Shown in pieces: positions 20,184 through 28,904 of a stretch of 64,000 nt of DNA (within the stretch, counting starts at the first letter, position 1; every line of letters begins with the position of its first letter). The DNA comes from Rhodobacteraceae bacterium XHP0102 (lineage in GTDB: Bacteria; Pseudomonadota; Alphaproteobacteria; Rhodobacterales; Rhodobacteraceae): the NCBI GenBank assembly GCA_025751475.1, contig JAOWLD010000002.1, positions 248,001 to 312,000 of the forward strand. Direction: 5' to 3'. Below the pieces are notes generated by a model. It had not been told where the DNA came from, made no database searches, and worked only from the letters and a program-made list of their open reading frames with translations. Position numbers and translations under genes: made by a program.

Positions 20184-21005
20184 TTAGCGCCCCATCTCCC
20201 ATGACAGGGAGGCCCGTTTATTGGTGAAAAACTCCGCCATAAGACCGATGATCAGCAGCCCGAAGCAGACATAAAGCGGATAGGTCCATGAGGTGTGATG
20301 CGGAAAGTAATTCACAAATACAGCGCCGCGCATTTGATCCACAATGTGAAACAGCGGGTTCCAGTCGAACATCGAAATAATGAAGCCTGGCACCATATTG
20401 GCCACGAACATTTTGCCCGAAGCAATCATGTTGATCCGAATATAGGCCTGTTGGACAAATCGCGCGACTTCAGGTGACCATGGCCGAATGGCGCGCAGCA
20501 CCAACCCCACGCCGAAGCCCGAGAACCACACCAGAAGGTAGATCATGAGCGCGGCTTTCCAATTGTGAAAGGTCACTGTTCCACTGAACGTATGGAGCGC
20601 GAAAAGGATCACCAAAAGTGAGATGGTTTGGACATAAAAGGCCGAAATCATGGATGATAAAATTGCCACGATTGGATTCATTGGTCCATGCTGCATCAGT
20701 GATGAGACACCCGCTTCGGCGCCTGATACGGCGGAAACAGCACGAATGTGGCACAGATACAGGTAAATACCCGTAAGGAGATACATCATGAAATCGCCGC
20801 GCAATTTGGCCTCGCGCGCGCCGATGAAATGGAACATTAAATAAAAGCCCCCAACAAACATGACCGCTTGCAAGATGCTGATGACAATTGCCCAGACGGC
20901 GCTGCGATGTGAGGAGCGCACTTTTTGAACCGAGGCGTGATAGGTCACCTCAGCCAGTTGAAATAAACTGCGCCCCATCGAGGAGGTCTGTCTTGCTTCG
21001 AACAT
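20184..21005 (-). CDS. ABC-2-type export permease, polysaccharide type (KpsM/RfbD-like)
   Basis: The 273-residue protein has an N-terminal cytoplasmic stretch and about six membrane segments (for example AVWAIVISILQAVMFVGGFY, then FMMYLLTGIYLYL and PLYVCFGLLIIGLMAEF). The layout and NPLFHIVDQMRGAVF segment match the inner-membrane subunit of polysaccharide or polyol-phosphate exporters. No ATPase partner is next to it; the partner must be elsewhere or shared. It is divergent from cysQ-kdsB, and this context suggests export of a capsule or similar surface glycan. The precise substrate is unknown. Confidence 0.75.
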   Translation of the reverse strand: MFEARQTSSMGRSLFQLAEVTYHASVQKVRSSHRSAVWAIVISILQAVMFVGGFYLMFHFIGAREAKLRGDFMMYLLTGIYLYLCHIRAVSAVSGAEAGVSSLMQHGPMNPIVAILSSMISAFYVQTISLLVILFALHTFSGTVTFHNWKAALMIYLLVWFSGFGVGLVLRAIRPWSPEVARFVQQAYIRINMIASGKMFVANMVPGFIISMFDWNPLFHIVDQMRGAVFVNYFPHHTSWTYPLYVCFGLLIIGLMAEFFTNKRASLSWEMGR

Positions 21006-21132
21006 GGATGCTGGCCTTGATCCATATATACCGCCCAGAGTGCAAAGAGAGATTTCCTTGCCCTAAGCCCTGCGGTTAGGATAACCGAATTCTGTTATTT
21101 AAGGCAATCTCGCATTGGGAATTTACAAAATT

Positions 21133-21930
21133 ATGGATTTTGAACGGATAGAAATTGAATTTCGGCGGCTCGCCCTTGGTGCGGGCGCGCGCATCATGGA
21201 GGTCTATCGTGCGGATGACATGGGCGTTGAAACCAAAGAAGACGATAGCCCCGTGACCCGCGCGGATAAAGCGGCAGATGCCTATATAGCGGCAGGGCTG
21301 CGCGCGGCATTTCCCGAGATTGCCCTCGTCACCGAAGAACAGGCCGAGACGCATGGGCAATCCTTGCAGGATTTCATTATTGTTGACCCGTTGGATGGCA
21401 CAAAGGAATTTGTCCAACGCCGTGGTGATTTCACGGTGAATATCGCCTTAGTTATAAAAGGCCGCCCCATACGCGGCGTGGTCTATGCCCCCGCGCAAAA
21501 ACGGCTGTTTTACACCCGCGCTGATGGCGTGTCGGTGGAAGAGATCGGTCCGTTTGATGACGATAAAATCGGGGAACGGATTGTGATATCTGTGGCCGAG
21601 TCTGACAACGCCGCCTTGCGGGTTGTCGCCTCGAAATCCCATCGCGATGCGGCGACCGATGCCTATATCAGCGCTTATGAGGTCGCCGAATTGCGCAGCG
21701 CAGGATCGTCATTGAAATTCTGTTTGGTGGCAACGGGCGAAGCGGATTTCTATCCACGGCTTGGCCGCACAATGGAATGGGACACGGCCGCAGGCGATGC
21801 AGTTCTGCGTGGTGCGGGCGGATGCATGGTGGATTTTGCCACGCATGCCGAGTTCACCTATGGCAAACCCAAATTTGAAAACGGCTATTTTATCGCCTAT
21901 GCCCCCAAGGTGGAGCTGATCGAACCATGA
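21133..21930 (+). CDS. cysQ: 3'(2'),5'-bisphosphate nucleotidase CysQ
   Basis: CysQ hydrolyses PAP (3'-phosphoadenosine 5'-phosphate), the by-product of sulfotransferases and PAPS reductase, to AMP. The 265-residue protein belongs to the inositol-monophosphatase superfamily: metal ligands come from the EEQ segment (68-70) and DPLDGT (85-90), followed by the second metal site WDTAAGDAVL. I chose ATG at 21133; an in-frame TTG at 21115 is possible. Its stop overlaps kdsB by 4 nt (ATGA). Its place in a cluster ending with a sulfotransferase suggests a role in clearing PAP. Confidence 0.88.
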   Translation: MDFERIEIEFRRLALGAGARIMEVYRADDMGVETKEDDSPVTRADKAADAYIAAGLRAAFPEIALVTEEQAETHGQSLQDFIIVDPLDGTKEFVQRRGDFTVNIALVIKGRPIRGVVYAPAQKRLFYTRADGVSVEEIGPFDDDKIGERIVISVAESDNAALRVVASKSHRDAATDAYISAYEVAELRSAGSSLKFCLVATGEADFYPRLGRTMEWDTAAGDAVLRGAGGCMVDFATHAEFTYGKPKFENGYFIAYAPKVELIEP

Positions 21931-22727
21931 GTGTGATTTGCGTTATTCCTGCGCGGTATCAATCTTCGCGCTATCCTGGAAAACCACTGGTGCATTTAAC
22001 AGGTGCCACTGGCCGCTCGATGAGTTTGATTGAGCGCAGCTGGCGCGCGGCGTCCATGGTTGCGGGCTTTGACGCGGTTTATGTGGCGACAGACGATGAT
22101 CGTATCCGTGATGCCGCGACCGCCTTCGGCGCGGAGGTTGTGATGACGTCACCCGATTGCGCAAACGGCACGGAGCGCTGCGCCGAGGCACTTCAAAACT
22201 TAGGTCAATCGGTGGAAATGGTGGTGAATCTGCAAGGCGATGCACCGCTGACGCCTGCGTGGTTTCTCGAGGATCTGATCGCGGGACTGCGTGTGGATCC
22301 ATTGGCCGATATTGCCACTCCCGTCTTGCGTTGTGATGCCGAGACATTGGCGGCCCTAAAGGCTGATCGCATGGCGGGGCGTGTGGGCGGGACGACCGCC
22401 GTATTTGGCGCCGCGCATCAGGCGCTCTATTTTTCCAAAGAGGTGATCCCTTACACCGCGCATATCCCCGATAATCTCTCTCAAACGCCCGTCTTTCATC
22501 ATGTGGGCGTTTATGCGTACCGCCCCGAGGCGCTGTTGGCCTATCCAACTTGGCCCATCGGACCGTTGGAGACGCTTGAAGGGTTGGAACAACTTCGCTT
22601 CCTTGAGTCAGGGCGCCGTGTCCTTTGTGTTGAGGTGGAGGCGCGCGGTCGGAAGTTTTGGGAATTGAACAATCCCGAAGACGTGCCGCGCATCGAGGCG
22701 ATGCTTGCGGAGATGGCGCAGGAATGA
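21927..22727 (+). CDS. kdsB: 3-deoxy-manno-octulosonate cytidylyltransferase (CMP-Kdo synthetase)
   Basis: KdsB activates Kdo as CMP-Kdo for lipopolysaccharide core or capsule anchors. The 266-residue protein starts with IPARYQSSRYPGKPL (7-21), the nucleotide-binding signature, and has VYVATDDDRI, GTERCAEAL and VVNLQGDAPL, all typical. It may be a capsule-type KdsB paralogue rather than the lipopolysaccharide one; sequence alone cannot decide. It overlaps cysQ and the next glycosyltransferase gene by 4 nt each. Confidence 0.88.
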   Translation: MSVICVIPARYQSSRYPGKPLVHLTGATGRSMSLIERSWRAASMVAGFDAVYVATDDDRIRDAATAFGAEVVMTSPDCANGTERCAEALQNLGQSVEMVVNLQGDAPLTPAWFLEDLIAGLRVDPLADIATPVLRCDAETLAALKADRMAGRVGGTTAVFGAAHQALYFSKEVIPYTAHIPDNLSQTPVFHHVGVYAYRPEALLAYPTWPIGPLETLEGLEQLRFLESGRRVLCVEVEARGRKFWELNNPEDVPRIEAMLAEMAQE

Positions 22728-23911
22728 ACGACCCGCGCGCCAGCGTGATTGTGGTCAGCCATTCTCGTGCCACGCTGCTGCGCCGTGCAGCGCTTTCGAT
22801 TTATTTCCAAACGCACCGTGATTTTGAGCTGATCATCGTTGCGGATGCGGCAGGGATTTCTGCGGTTAAGACGCTTCCTTTCGCAGATCGCATAAAATGC
22901 GTTTTGTACGAAAATCAAAACATTTCCGCCGCGCGGAACTTGGGCATTGATTGCGCCGCGGGGGCGTATATCGCCTTTCTCGATGATGATGCGGTGGCGG
23001 AGCCAAGATGGCTGTCGCGTTTGATATCCGAGGTGGAAACCCATGGGTTTGGGGCGGTTACAGGCACGGTTCTTGGCCGCAATGGCCTGTCCGTGCAATG
23101 GGGGGATCAATCGGTTGATCATCGCGGTTTTGATGCACCGATGCAAAAAGGCAATATCCGCAAATTGCATGGCACAAATATGCTGTTTCGTGCCGAAATT
23201 TTGCGGACATTGGGTGGCTTTGATGAGGCTTTTCATTTCCTTTATGATGACACGGATGCCGCCATGCGTTTGCAGGCGGCAGGTGACGGTATTGGTTTTG
23301 TCGATATGCCACTGATCCATCATGGTTTTGCCCCAAGCCCCCGCCGATCAGCCCGCCGTGCGCCAACGACCCTTTTTGAAATCGGCGCGAGTTATACGCA
23401 GTTTTTAAACCGCCATTGCCCCGATCATCAGCATGACGCCGCAATGTTGGAATTTGAAAAGGCGCAAATGCGCCGTCTGTCGCGGTTCGTTTTGCGCGGG
23501 GATTTGTCGCCCTTGCGTGTCGCGCCGCTTTTGAAGGAATTGCGATCAGGGTTTTTGACGGGCCAAACCCGTGCGCCAGCTCTGCGCGCGCGCTTTGACA
23601 CCCCGCCTGCCTTTCAACCCCTGCGTCTGGATTCTGGCCAACCACCTACTTTGCTATCGGGGCGGTGGTGGGCACGCCGTGCCCTTCGTCAACGGGCCGC
23701 GGCCGCCGCAATGGCGGGGCGTGCGACATCCCTTTTCTTGTTCCATCCGACAATCCTCCCGCATCAGGTGCGGTTCCATCCCGATGGATACTGGGAGCAG
23801 GTCGGTGGCCTTTTCGGCCCCTCAGATCGAAACCAAGCTTGGTTCACCCCATGGTCCTATGCGAACCGCTTTGCAATTGAATGGGAAAATATAGCAGCAC
23901 GGCGCGGATAA
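22724..23911 (+). CDS. Family-2 (GT-A) glycosyltransferase
   Basis: The ATG at 22724 overlaps the kdsB stop by 4 nt and gives 395 residues. The N-terminal half is a GT-A fold domain: ASVIVVSHSRATLLRRAALS, then a nucleotide-sugar metal motif FLDDDA (85-90) and an acceptor-region acidic pair in FLYDDTDAAMRLQ. The C-terminal about 130 residues carry several Arg-rich stretches and have no recognised motif. The donor and acceptor cannot be told from sequence. Tight coupling to kdsB suggests use in the same surface glycan. Confidence 0.8.
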   Translation: MNDPRASVIVVSHSRATLLRRAALSIYFQTHRDFELIIVADAAGISAVKTLPFADRIKCVLYENQNISAARNLGIDCAAGAYIAFLDDDAVAEPRWLSRLISEVETHGFGAVTGTVLGRNGLSVQWGDQSVDHRGFDAPMQKGNIRKLHGTNMLFRAEILRTLGGFDEAFHFLYDDTDAAMRLQAAGDGIGFVDMPLIHHGFAPSPRRSARRAPTTLFEIGASYTQFLNRHCPDHQHDAAMLEFEKAQMRRLSRFVLRGDLSPLRVAPLLKELRSGFLTGQTRAPALRARFDTPPAFQPLRLDSGQPPTLLSGRWWARRALRQRAAAAAMAGRATSLFLFHPTILPHQVRFHPDGYWEQVGGLFGPSDRNQAWFTPWSYANRFAIEWENIAARRG

Positions 23912-24050
23912 TAGCGTGGCTGTTATAGGCGCATCTCGCCTCTATGATTTGCACAGAAAATTCGCTAGAGAAATTTAAGAGACAGACCAAGTGGGGTAAG
24001 GCGGCGGCGTCTTTGGGCTTGGATGTGTATATTGGCCAGAGAGAACGAAG

Positions 24051-24953
24051 ATGAAGAAAAAAATCACAAAAGCAATTTTTCCAGTTGCTGGATTGGGCAC
24101 ACGGTTTTTGCCTGCCACAAAGTCGATCCCAAAAGAGATCATGACCTTGGTGGATCGTCCTTTGATCCAATATGCGATTGATGAGGCACGTGCGGCAGGT
24201 ATTAAGGAATTCATCTTTGTCACCTCGCGCGGGAAAAGCGCGCTTGAGGATTATTTCGACCATTCCCCCGAGTTGGAAGCGACCTTGCGCCGCAAGGATA
24301 AAACAGAGCTTCTCGAGTTGCTGAAAAGCACCAATATGGACAGTGGCGCCATCGCCTATTTGCGCCAGAACCGCCCCTTGGGATTGGGTCATGCGGTGTG
24401 GTGCGCACGGCGATTGATTGCAAACGAACCCTTTGCCGTGATCCTGCCTGATGATGTGATCGCCGCCGAAACACCTTGCTTGCAGCAAATGGTTGAGGCC
24501 CATGCCGAAACCGGGGGCAATATGGTCGCTGCTATGGAAGTGCCCGCTGATAAGGCCTCGGCCTATGGGATATTAGATGTCCAGAAAGAGGCACAAAACC
24601 TTGGGGATTTGGTGTCTGTCAAGGGCATGGTCGAAAAGCCCGCCCCGAATGAAGCCCCGTCAAATCTTGCGGTGATTGGGCGGTATATCCTGACCCCCGA
24701 AATCATGAGCAATCTTAACAAAATCAAATCGGGTAAAGGTGGTGAGATCCAATTGACCGATGCGATTGCGCAGGAAATTGAAAATTCCAACAACGTCTAT
24801 GGGTACCGATTCAAGGGCCAGCGCTATGATTGCGGCTCTAAATCGGGGTTCCTGCAAGCCACCGTTGCTTTCGGGCTCTCGCGCCCTGATCTTTGCGATG
24901 AATTCGGTGATTTTTTGAATGACTTGATGTCCATGCGGGCGGCGGCGCAGTAA
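24051..24953 (+). CDS. galU: UTP-glucose-1-phosphate uridylyltransferase GalU
   Basis: GalU makes UDP-glucose, the precursor for many surface sugars. The 300-residue protein has the nucleotidyltransferase signature GLGTRFLPATKSIPKE (14-29), then EEARAAGI-like and LGHAVWCAR segments and the catalytic Asp region FAVILPDDVI; the C-terminal GQRYDCGSKSGFLQA is typical of GalU. A 139-nt gap separates it from the preceding transferase gene, so it may have its own promoter; none was clear by eye. Confidence 0.94.
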   Translation: MKKKITKAIFPVAGLGTRFLPATKSIPKEIMTLVDRPLIQYAIDEARAAGIKEFIFVTSRGKSALEDYFDHSPELEATLRRKDKTELLELLKSTNMDSGAIAYLRQNRPLGLGHAVWCARRLIANEPFAVILPDDVIAAETPCLQQMVEAHAETGGNMVAAMEVPADKASAYGILDVQKEAQNLGDLVSVKGMVEKPAPNEAPSNLAVIGRYILTPEIMSNLNKIKSGKGGEIQLTDAIAQEIENSNNVYGYRFKGQRYDCGSKSGFLQATVAFGLSRPDLCDEFGDFLNDLMSMRAAAQ

Positions 24954-24964
24954 GTTTCGCGCTG

Positions 24965-26158
24965 ATGCGGATCTTACTGGATGTGACGCGGCTTGTGTCA
25001 CGCATTGGCCAAAGCCAATTGACAGGGGTGGATCGCGTTGAGCGTGCCTATCTCGAGTATGCCCTTGGGCACCCTGACCCTTTGTTTCTGTACCGTAGCA
25101 CGCGGGGGTATGTTTTGCTTGGGGCCGAGGGTGGCCGCGCCCTGGCCCAATTTGCCGATGGTGCAACACTGCCGCGGTTTGGGGATTTCCTCTCTTTTCT
25201 GATTTGGCGGGGGTTTCATCCCCGCCATCGTATTCAGGCCGCTTTGCGCCGATATGCCCTTGCGCGGGTTCCTCATTTCATGGGCCTGTCCCATATGATC
25301 GCACGCCACGTGCCCGAGGATGCCGTTTATCTCAACGTAGGACATAGCAATCTGGCGCAAACCGTATTTGATGCCGTCAAGCCGCGCAAAATATGCGCCT
25401 ATATTCATGATGTGATCCCCCTGTCGCATCCAGAATATACGCGCGCCAAGACCGCCCCGCGTTTTGCCGCAAAATTAACCCAGATTGGCGCAGTTGCGGA
25501 TGCGATTTTGACCAATTCAGAAGTCTCTAAGAAGGCGATTTGTGACTGGTTTGGTTCGGCGTCTGCACCGCCTTGTCATGTGCTATATCCTGGTCTGTTA
25601 GATCGCTCGAAGCCGATAAGAAACCCATCTAAAAAGCCACGTTTTCTTATGATTGGCACCATTGAGCCGCGCAAGAACCATAGTTTGATTTTGGATATTT
25701 GGGATGATCTTGCCCGCGAGATGCCTGTTTCGGAATGTCCAGAATTGCATATTGTCGGTCAACGCGGATGGGCGGATCCCGCACTCTTAAGGCGTTTAGA
25801 CCGCCATCCGTTGCGGGACCATGTCCTCTTTGAACACGGCCCCTTAAGCGATGATGCGCTGTGGGATATGATGCGGGTCTGTGATGTTTTGTTGTTTCCC
25901 AGTTTTGTAGAAGGCTTTGGCTATCCCCCTTTGGAGGCGCTGCAGGCGGGGATGACCTGCCTTGTATCGGACATAGCCGTGCATCGTGAAATACTCAAAA
26001 CCTCTGCGATTTTTCTTTCCCCGCTTGATCCCACGCCTTGGAAAACGCAAATTAAGGAAATAGTGCTAAACGGCTCCGTGGGTCTGGCCAGTCCCATGGA
26101 AGATTTACCAAATTGGAAAGATCATTTTCGCGCGCTGACAGCCGTTATTTCTGACTAG
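24965..26158 (+). CDS. GT-B glycosyltransferase (family 1/4 type)
   Basis: The 397-residue protein starts with RILLDVTRLVSR and contains a mid-protein hinge and a C-terminal Glycos_transf_1 domain. The hallmark nucleotide-sugar motif EGFGYPPLE (316-324) has the paired Glu residues of the E-x7-E family, preceded by the FLMIGTIEPRKNH loop. Acceptor and donor are unknown. It starts 11 nt after galU and appears to be in the same transcription unit as the following three genes. Confidence 0.82.
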   Translation: MRILLDVTRLVSRIGQSQLTGVDRVERAYLEYALGHPDPLFLYRSTRGYVLLGAEGGRALAQFADGATLPRFGDFLSFLIWRGFHPRHRIQAALRRYALARVPHFMGLSHMIARHVPEDAVYLNVGHSNLAQTVFDAVKPRKICAYIHDVIPLSHPEYTRAKTAPRFAAKLTQIGAVADAILTNSEVSKKAICDWFGSASAPPCHVLYPGLLDRSKPIRNPSKKPRFLMIGTIEPRKNHSLILDIWDDLAREMPVSECPELHIVGQRGWADPALLRRLDRHPLRDHVLFEHGPLSDDALWDMMRVCDVLLFPSFVEGFGYPPLEALQAGMTCLVSDIAVHREILKTSAIFLSPLDPTPWKTQIKEIVLNGSVGLASPMEDLPNWKDHFRALTAVISD

Positions 26159-26184
26159 ACGGGAAAATGAGATGGGGATCGAGT

Positions 26185-27201
26185 ATGACTGCGCTCAGCC
26201 GCTATCGGCTTAGGCTGCAAAGAAAACGATTTTTGCTGCGTGCATGGCGCAAGTCCCGCGCGCTCAAACCTGTCGAAAATCGCACGGGTCACATTCGCCC
26301 GCGTGATATCCTGTGCTTTGCCACCATTCGCAACGAAATGGCGCGTCTGCCTTATTTCCTAGAATATTATCGTGATCGTGGCATCCAGCATTTTTTGTTT
26401 GTCGATAACGATAGCGATGATGGCACGCGGGCCTATCTGGCCGCGCAAAAGGATTGTTCGGTTTGGACCTGCGCCGAGAGTTATAAACGCGCCCGATTTG
26501 GGATGGATTGGCTCAACCATCTGCTTGGCAAATACGGGCATGGACATTGGTGTCTTACGGTCGATTGCGATGAATTCTTGGTCTATCCCTTTGTCGACAC
26601 GCGCCCGATCAACGCCTTAACGGACTGGCTAGAGGCATCCTCCATCAAAAGCTTTGGCACGATGCTTTTGGATATGTATCCCAAAGGCCCTGTCGGCGCA
26701 TTTTCCTATGCGCCTGGATGCGACCCGTTTGAGAAATCATGTTGGTTCGACAGCGGCAATTATATGATCCAGAAAAATCCAAGTTTTGGAAATCTTTGGA
26801 TTCAAGGTGGGCCACGCGCACGGGTGTTTTTTGCCGATGATCCGAAATCAGCGCCAGCCTTGAACAAAATCCCCTTGGTCCGTTGGCAGCGTGGTTATGC
26901 TTATGCCAGCTCAACCCATATGCTGCTCCCTCGCGGGTTAAACCTTGTTTACGATGAATGGGGCGGAGAGAAAACTTCGGGCATTCTGCTCCATGCGAAA
27001 TTCACCGATACGTTTCAAAACAAAGCGCAGGAGGAGGTGCAGCGGCGCGAGCATTTCGCAAATTCCAAGGAATATCGCGCCTATCTTGCCGCGTTAGACA
27101 CCGATCAGGGCCCGAATTTCTGGATGCAGTTTTCTGAAAAATTCATCAATTGGCGCCAATTGGAAATTCTGGGCCTCATGTCGAAAGGTAATTGGGCATG
27201 A
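26185..27201 (+). CDS. Glycosyltransferase family 2-like protein (PF13704-type domain)
   Basis: The protein (338 residues from the ATG at 26185; an in-frame ATG at 26167 would add six) has the GT-A core ILCFATIRNEMARLPYFLEYY, a VDNDSDDGT loop and the metal-binding segment TVDCDEFLVYPF. These are features of the Glyco_tranf_2_4 family, often found in alphaproteobacterial surface-polysaccharide loci. The GGGGATCGAGT sequence before 26185 favours that start. Its stop overlaps the next gene by 4 nt (ATGA). Confidence 0.75.
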   Translation: MTALSRYRLRLQRKRFLLRAWRKSRALKPVENRTGHIRPRDILCFATIRNEMARLPYFLEYYRDRGIQHFLFVDNDSDDGTRAYLAAQKDCSVWTCAESYKRARFGMDWLNHLLGKYGHGHWCLTVDCDEFLVYPFVDTRPINALTDWLEASSIKSFGTMLLDMYPKGPVGAFSYAPGCDPFEKSCWFDSGNYMIQKNPSFGNLWIQGGPRARVFFADDPKSAPALNKIPLVRWQRGYAYASSTHMLLPRGLNLVYDEWGGEKTSGILLHAKFTDTFQNKAQEEVQRREHFANSKEYRAYLAALDTDQGPNFWMQFSEKFINWRQLEILGLMSKGNWA

Positions 27202-28901
27202 GCTTGGGTTTTGTTATGCTTTGCCATTCCAATCTCGACCGGGCGGCCCAAGTGGCGCGGCATTGGGCCGAACACGACTGCCCGCTTGTGATTCATGTGG
27301 ATGCTAAGGTGCCAGCCACGGAATTTGCGGGGTTTCAACAAGCCCTTTCCGATCTCAAAAATGTGCAATTCACCCCGCGTTTGCGCTGTGAATGGGGCAC
27401 TTGGTCACTGGTTCAAGCTACAAAAATCGCAGCAAAGCAATTGCTGAAGAATTTTCCAAAGCTGGGCCATGTTTATTTGACGTCAGGGTCCTGTCTCACA
27501 CTGCGGCCCGTTTCGGAATTGCAAACCTATCTTCGCGCGCATCCACAAACCGATTTTATCGAAAGCGTCACCACACAAGATGTGCAATGGACGGTGGGCG
27601 GTCTGAATGAGGAGCGATTTATCTATCGCTTCCCGTTTTCATGGAAGCGAAATCGCAAGCTGTTTGATCGCTATGTGGCATTGCAGCGCTTTTTTGGGCT
27701 TCGGCGGAAAATTCCCAAAGGCCTGACCCCGCATTTGGGCAGCCAGTGGTGGTGCCTAACCCGTCAAACCCTGACCGCAATTCTAACCGATCCCGATGCG
27801 GAGGTGTTTGACCGCTATTTCAAGCGGGTCTGGATCCCCGATGAAAGCTATTTCCAAAGCCTTGCACGGCGCTATGCAATTCATATTGAAAGCCGCTCTT
27901 TAACGCTGTCGAAATTTGACTTTCAGGGAAAACCGCACGTTTTCTATGATGATCATTTGCGGCTTTTGCGGCGTTCGGATTGTTTTCTGGCGCGGAAAAT
28001 CTGGCATAAGGCTGATCTGCTCTATCAAACATTTTTATATCAAGAGCAGATCGAGAGTTTCAAAACCGAACCAGCCCCAGGCAAGATAGACCGCGTTTTT
28101 GCCAAAGCCGTGGAACGGCGAACCCGCGGCCGACCTGGTCTCTATATGCACAGCCGATTTCCCAATTGGGATTGGGAGAACGGCAAAACCGCTGTGGAAT
28201 ACTCTGTTTTTCATGGTTTTAGTGAATTGTTCGAGGATTTCGATCACTGGCTGGCACGGCGCAGCAACGCTCAAGTGCATGGTCATCTTTTCGCGCCTGA
28301 ACGTGCTGAATTTGCGGGGGGTGATCCGATTGCCAAGGGCGGATTAAGCGAGAGTGCCACGTTGCGCGACTATAATCCCGAGGCCTTTCTGGCCGCGCTG
28401 ATATGGAATGCCCGCAGCGAGCGGCAGGTGTTTCAATTCAGTGCGCGGGATCGGCAAAAAATCACACCTTTTATCGCATCGGACAGCAATGCGCGCATCC
28501 ATGTCATCACAGGCGCTTGGGCGTTGTCCCTGTTCAAATCGAACCGCAACTTTGACGAAATACGCAATGAAGCCGCGGTGTTGCAGCGCAATGAGGTGGA
28601 ATTCATCTCGGAGCTGCGCGCCCTTTACGCCCGTGCGCAGGTCAAAATATGGTCGTTGACCGAATTTCTGGAATATCCAATTGAAAATCTGGCCGAAGCG
28701 GTGGCGCATTTGCCCAGCGCCACAGGGCCAATGCATCTGGAAACAGTGCCGCGTATGGTCCAATTCAAGGGGTTTGCGAAATTTCTACAAAATCTCAAAA
28801 ATCAGGGTATGCGCGCTCATGTTGTGGGGGATTTTCCCAGTGATGATATGGAACTGATGTCGATCAAACCCGCATCGGTTCGGCCATATGTGGTGCGCTG
28901 A
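27198..28901 (+). CDS. Branch-type (core-2/I, GT14) glycosyltransferase with long C-terminal domain
   Basis: The 567-residue protein starts with SLGFVMLCHSNLDRAAQVARH and has LVIHVDAK, YLTSGSCLTLRPV and GSQWWCLTRQT, the features of the Branch domain of beta-1,6-N-acetylglucosaminyltransferases (residues about 1-240). The C-terminal about 270 residues form a separate domain that I recall from Rhodobacterales annotations as DUF5927; its function is not known to me. Bacterial Branch proteins include xylosyl- and GlcNAc-transferases, so the sugar is uncertain. It overlaps the previous gene by 4 nt and the sulfotransferase gene follows after 3 nt. Confidence 0.72.
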   Translation: MSLGFVMLCHSNLDRAAQVARHWAEHDCPLVIHVDAKVPATEFAGFQQALSDLKNVQFTPRLRCEWGTWSLVQATKIAAKQLLKNFPKLGHVYLTSGSCLTLRPVSELQTYLRAHPQTDFIESVTTQDVQWTVGGLNEERFIYRFPFSWKRNRKLFDRYVALQRFFGLRRKIPKGLTPHLGSQWWCLTRQTLTAILTDPDAEVFDRYFKRVWIPDESYFQSLARRYAIHIESRSLTLSKFDFQGKPHVFYDDHLRLLRRSDCFLARKIWHKADLLYQTFLYQEQIESFKTEPAPGKIDRVFAKAVERRTRGRPGLYMHSRFPNWDWENGKTAVEYSVFHGFSELFEDFDHWLARRSNAQVHGHLFAPERAEFAGGDPIAKGGLSESATLRDYNPEAFLAALIWNARSERQVFQFSARDRQKITPFIASDSNARIHVITGAWALSLFKSNRNFDEIRNEAAVLQRNEVEFISELRALYARAQVKIWSLTEFLEYPIENLAEAVAHLPSATGPMHLETVPRMVQFKGFAKFLQNLKNQGMRAHVVGDFPSDDMELMSIKPASVRPYVVR

Positions 28902-28904
28902 CCG

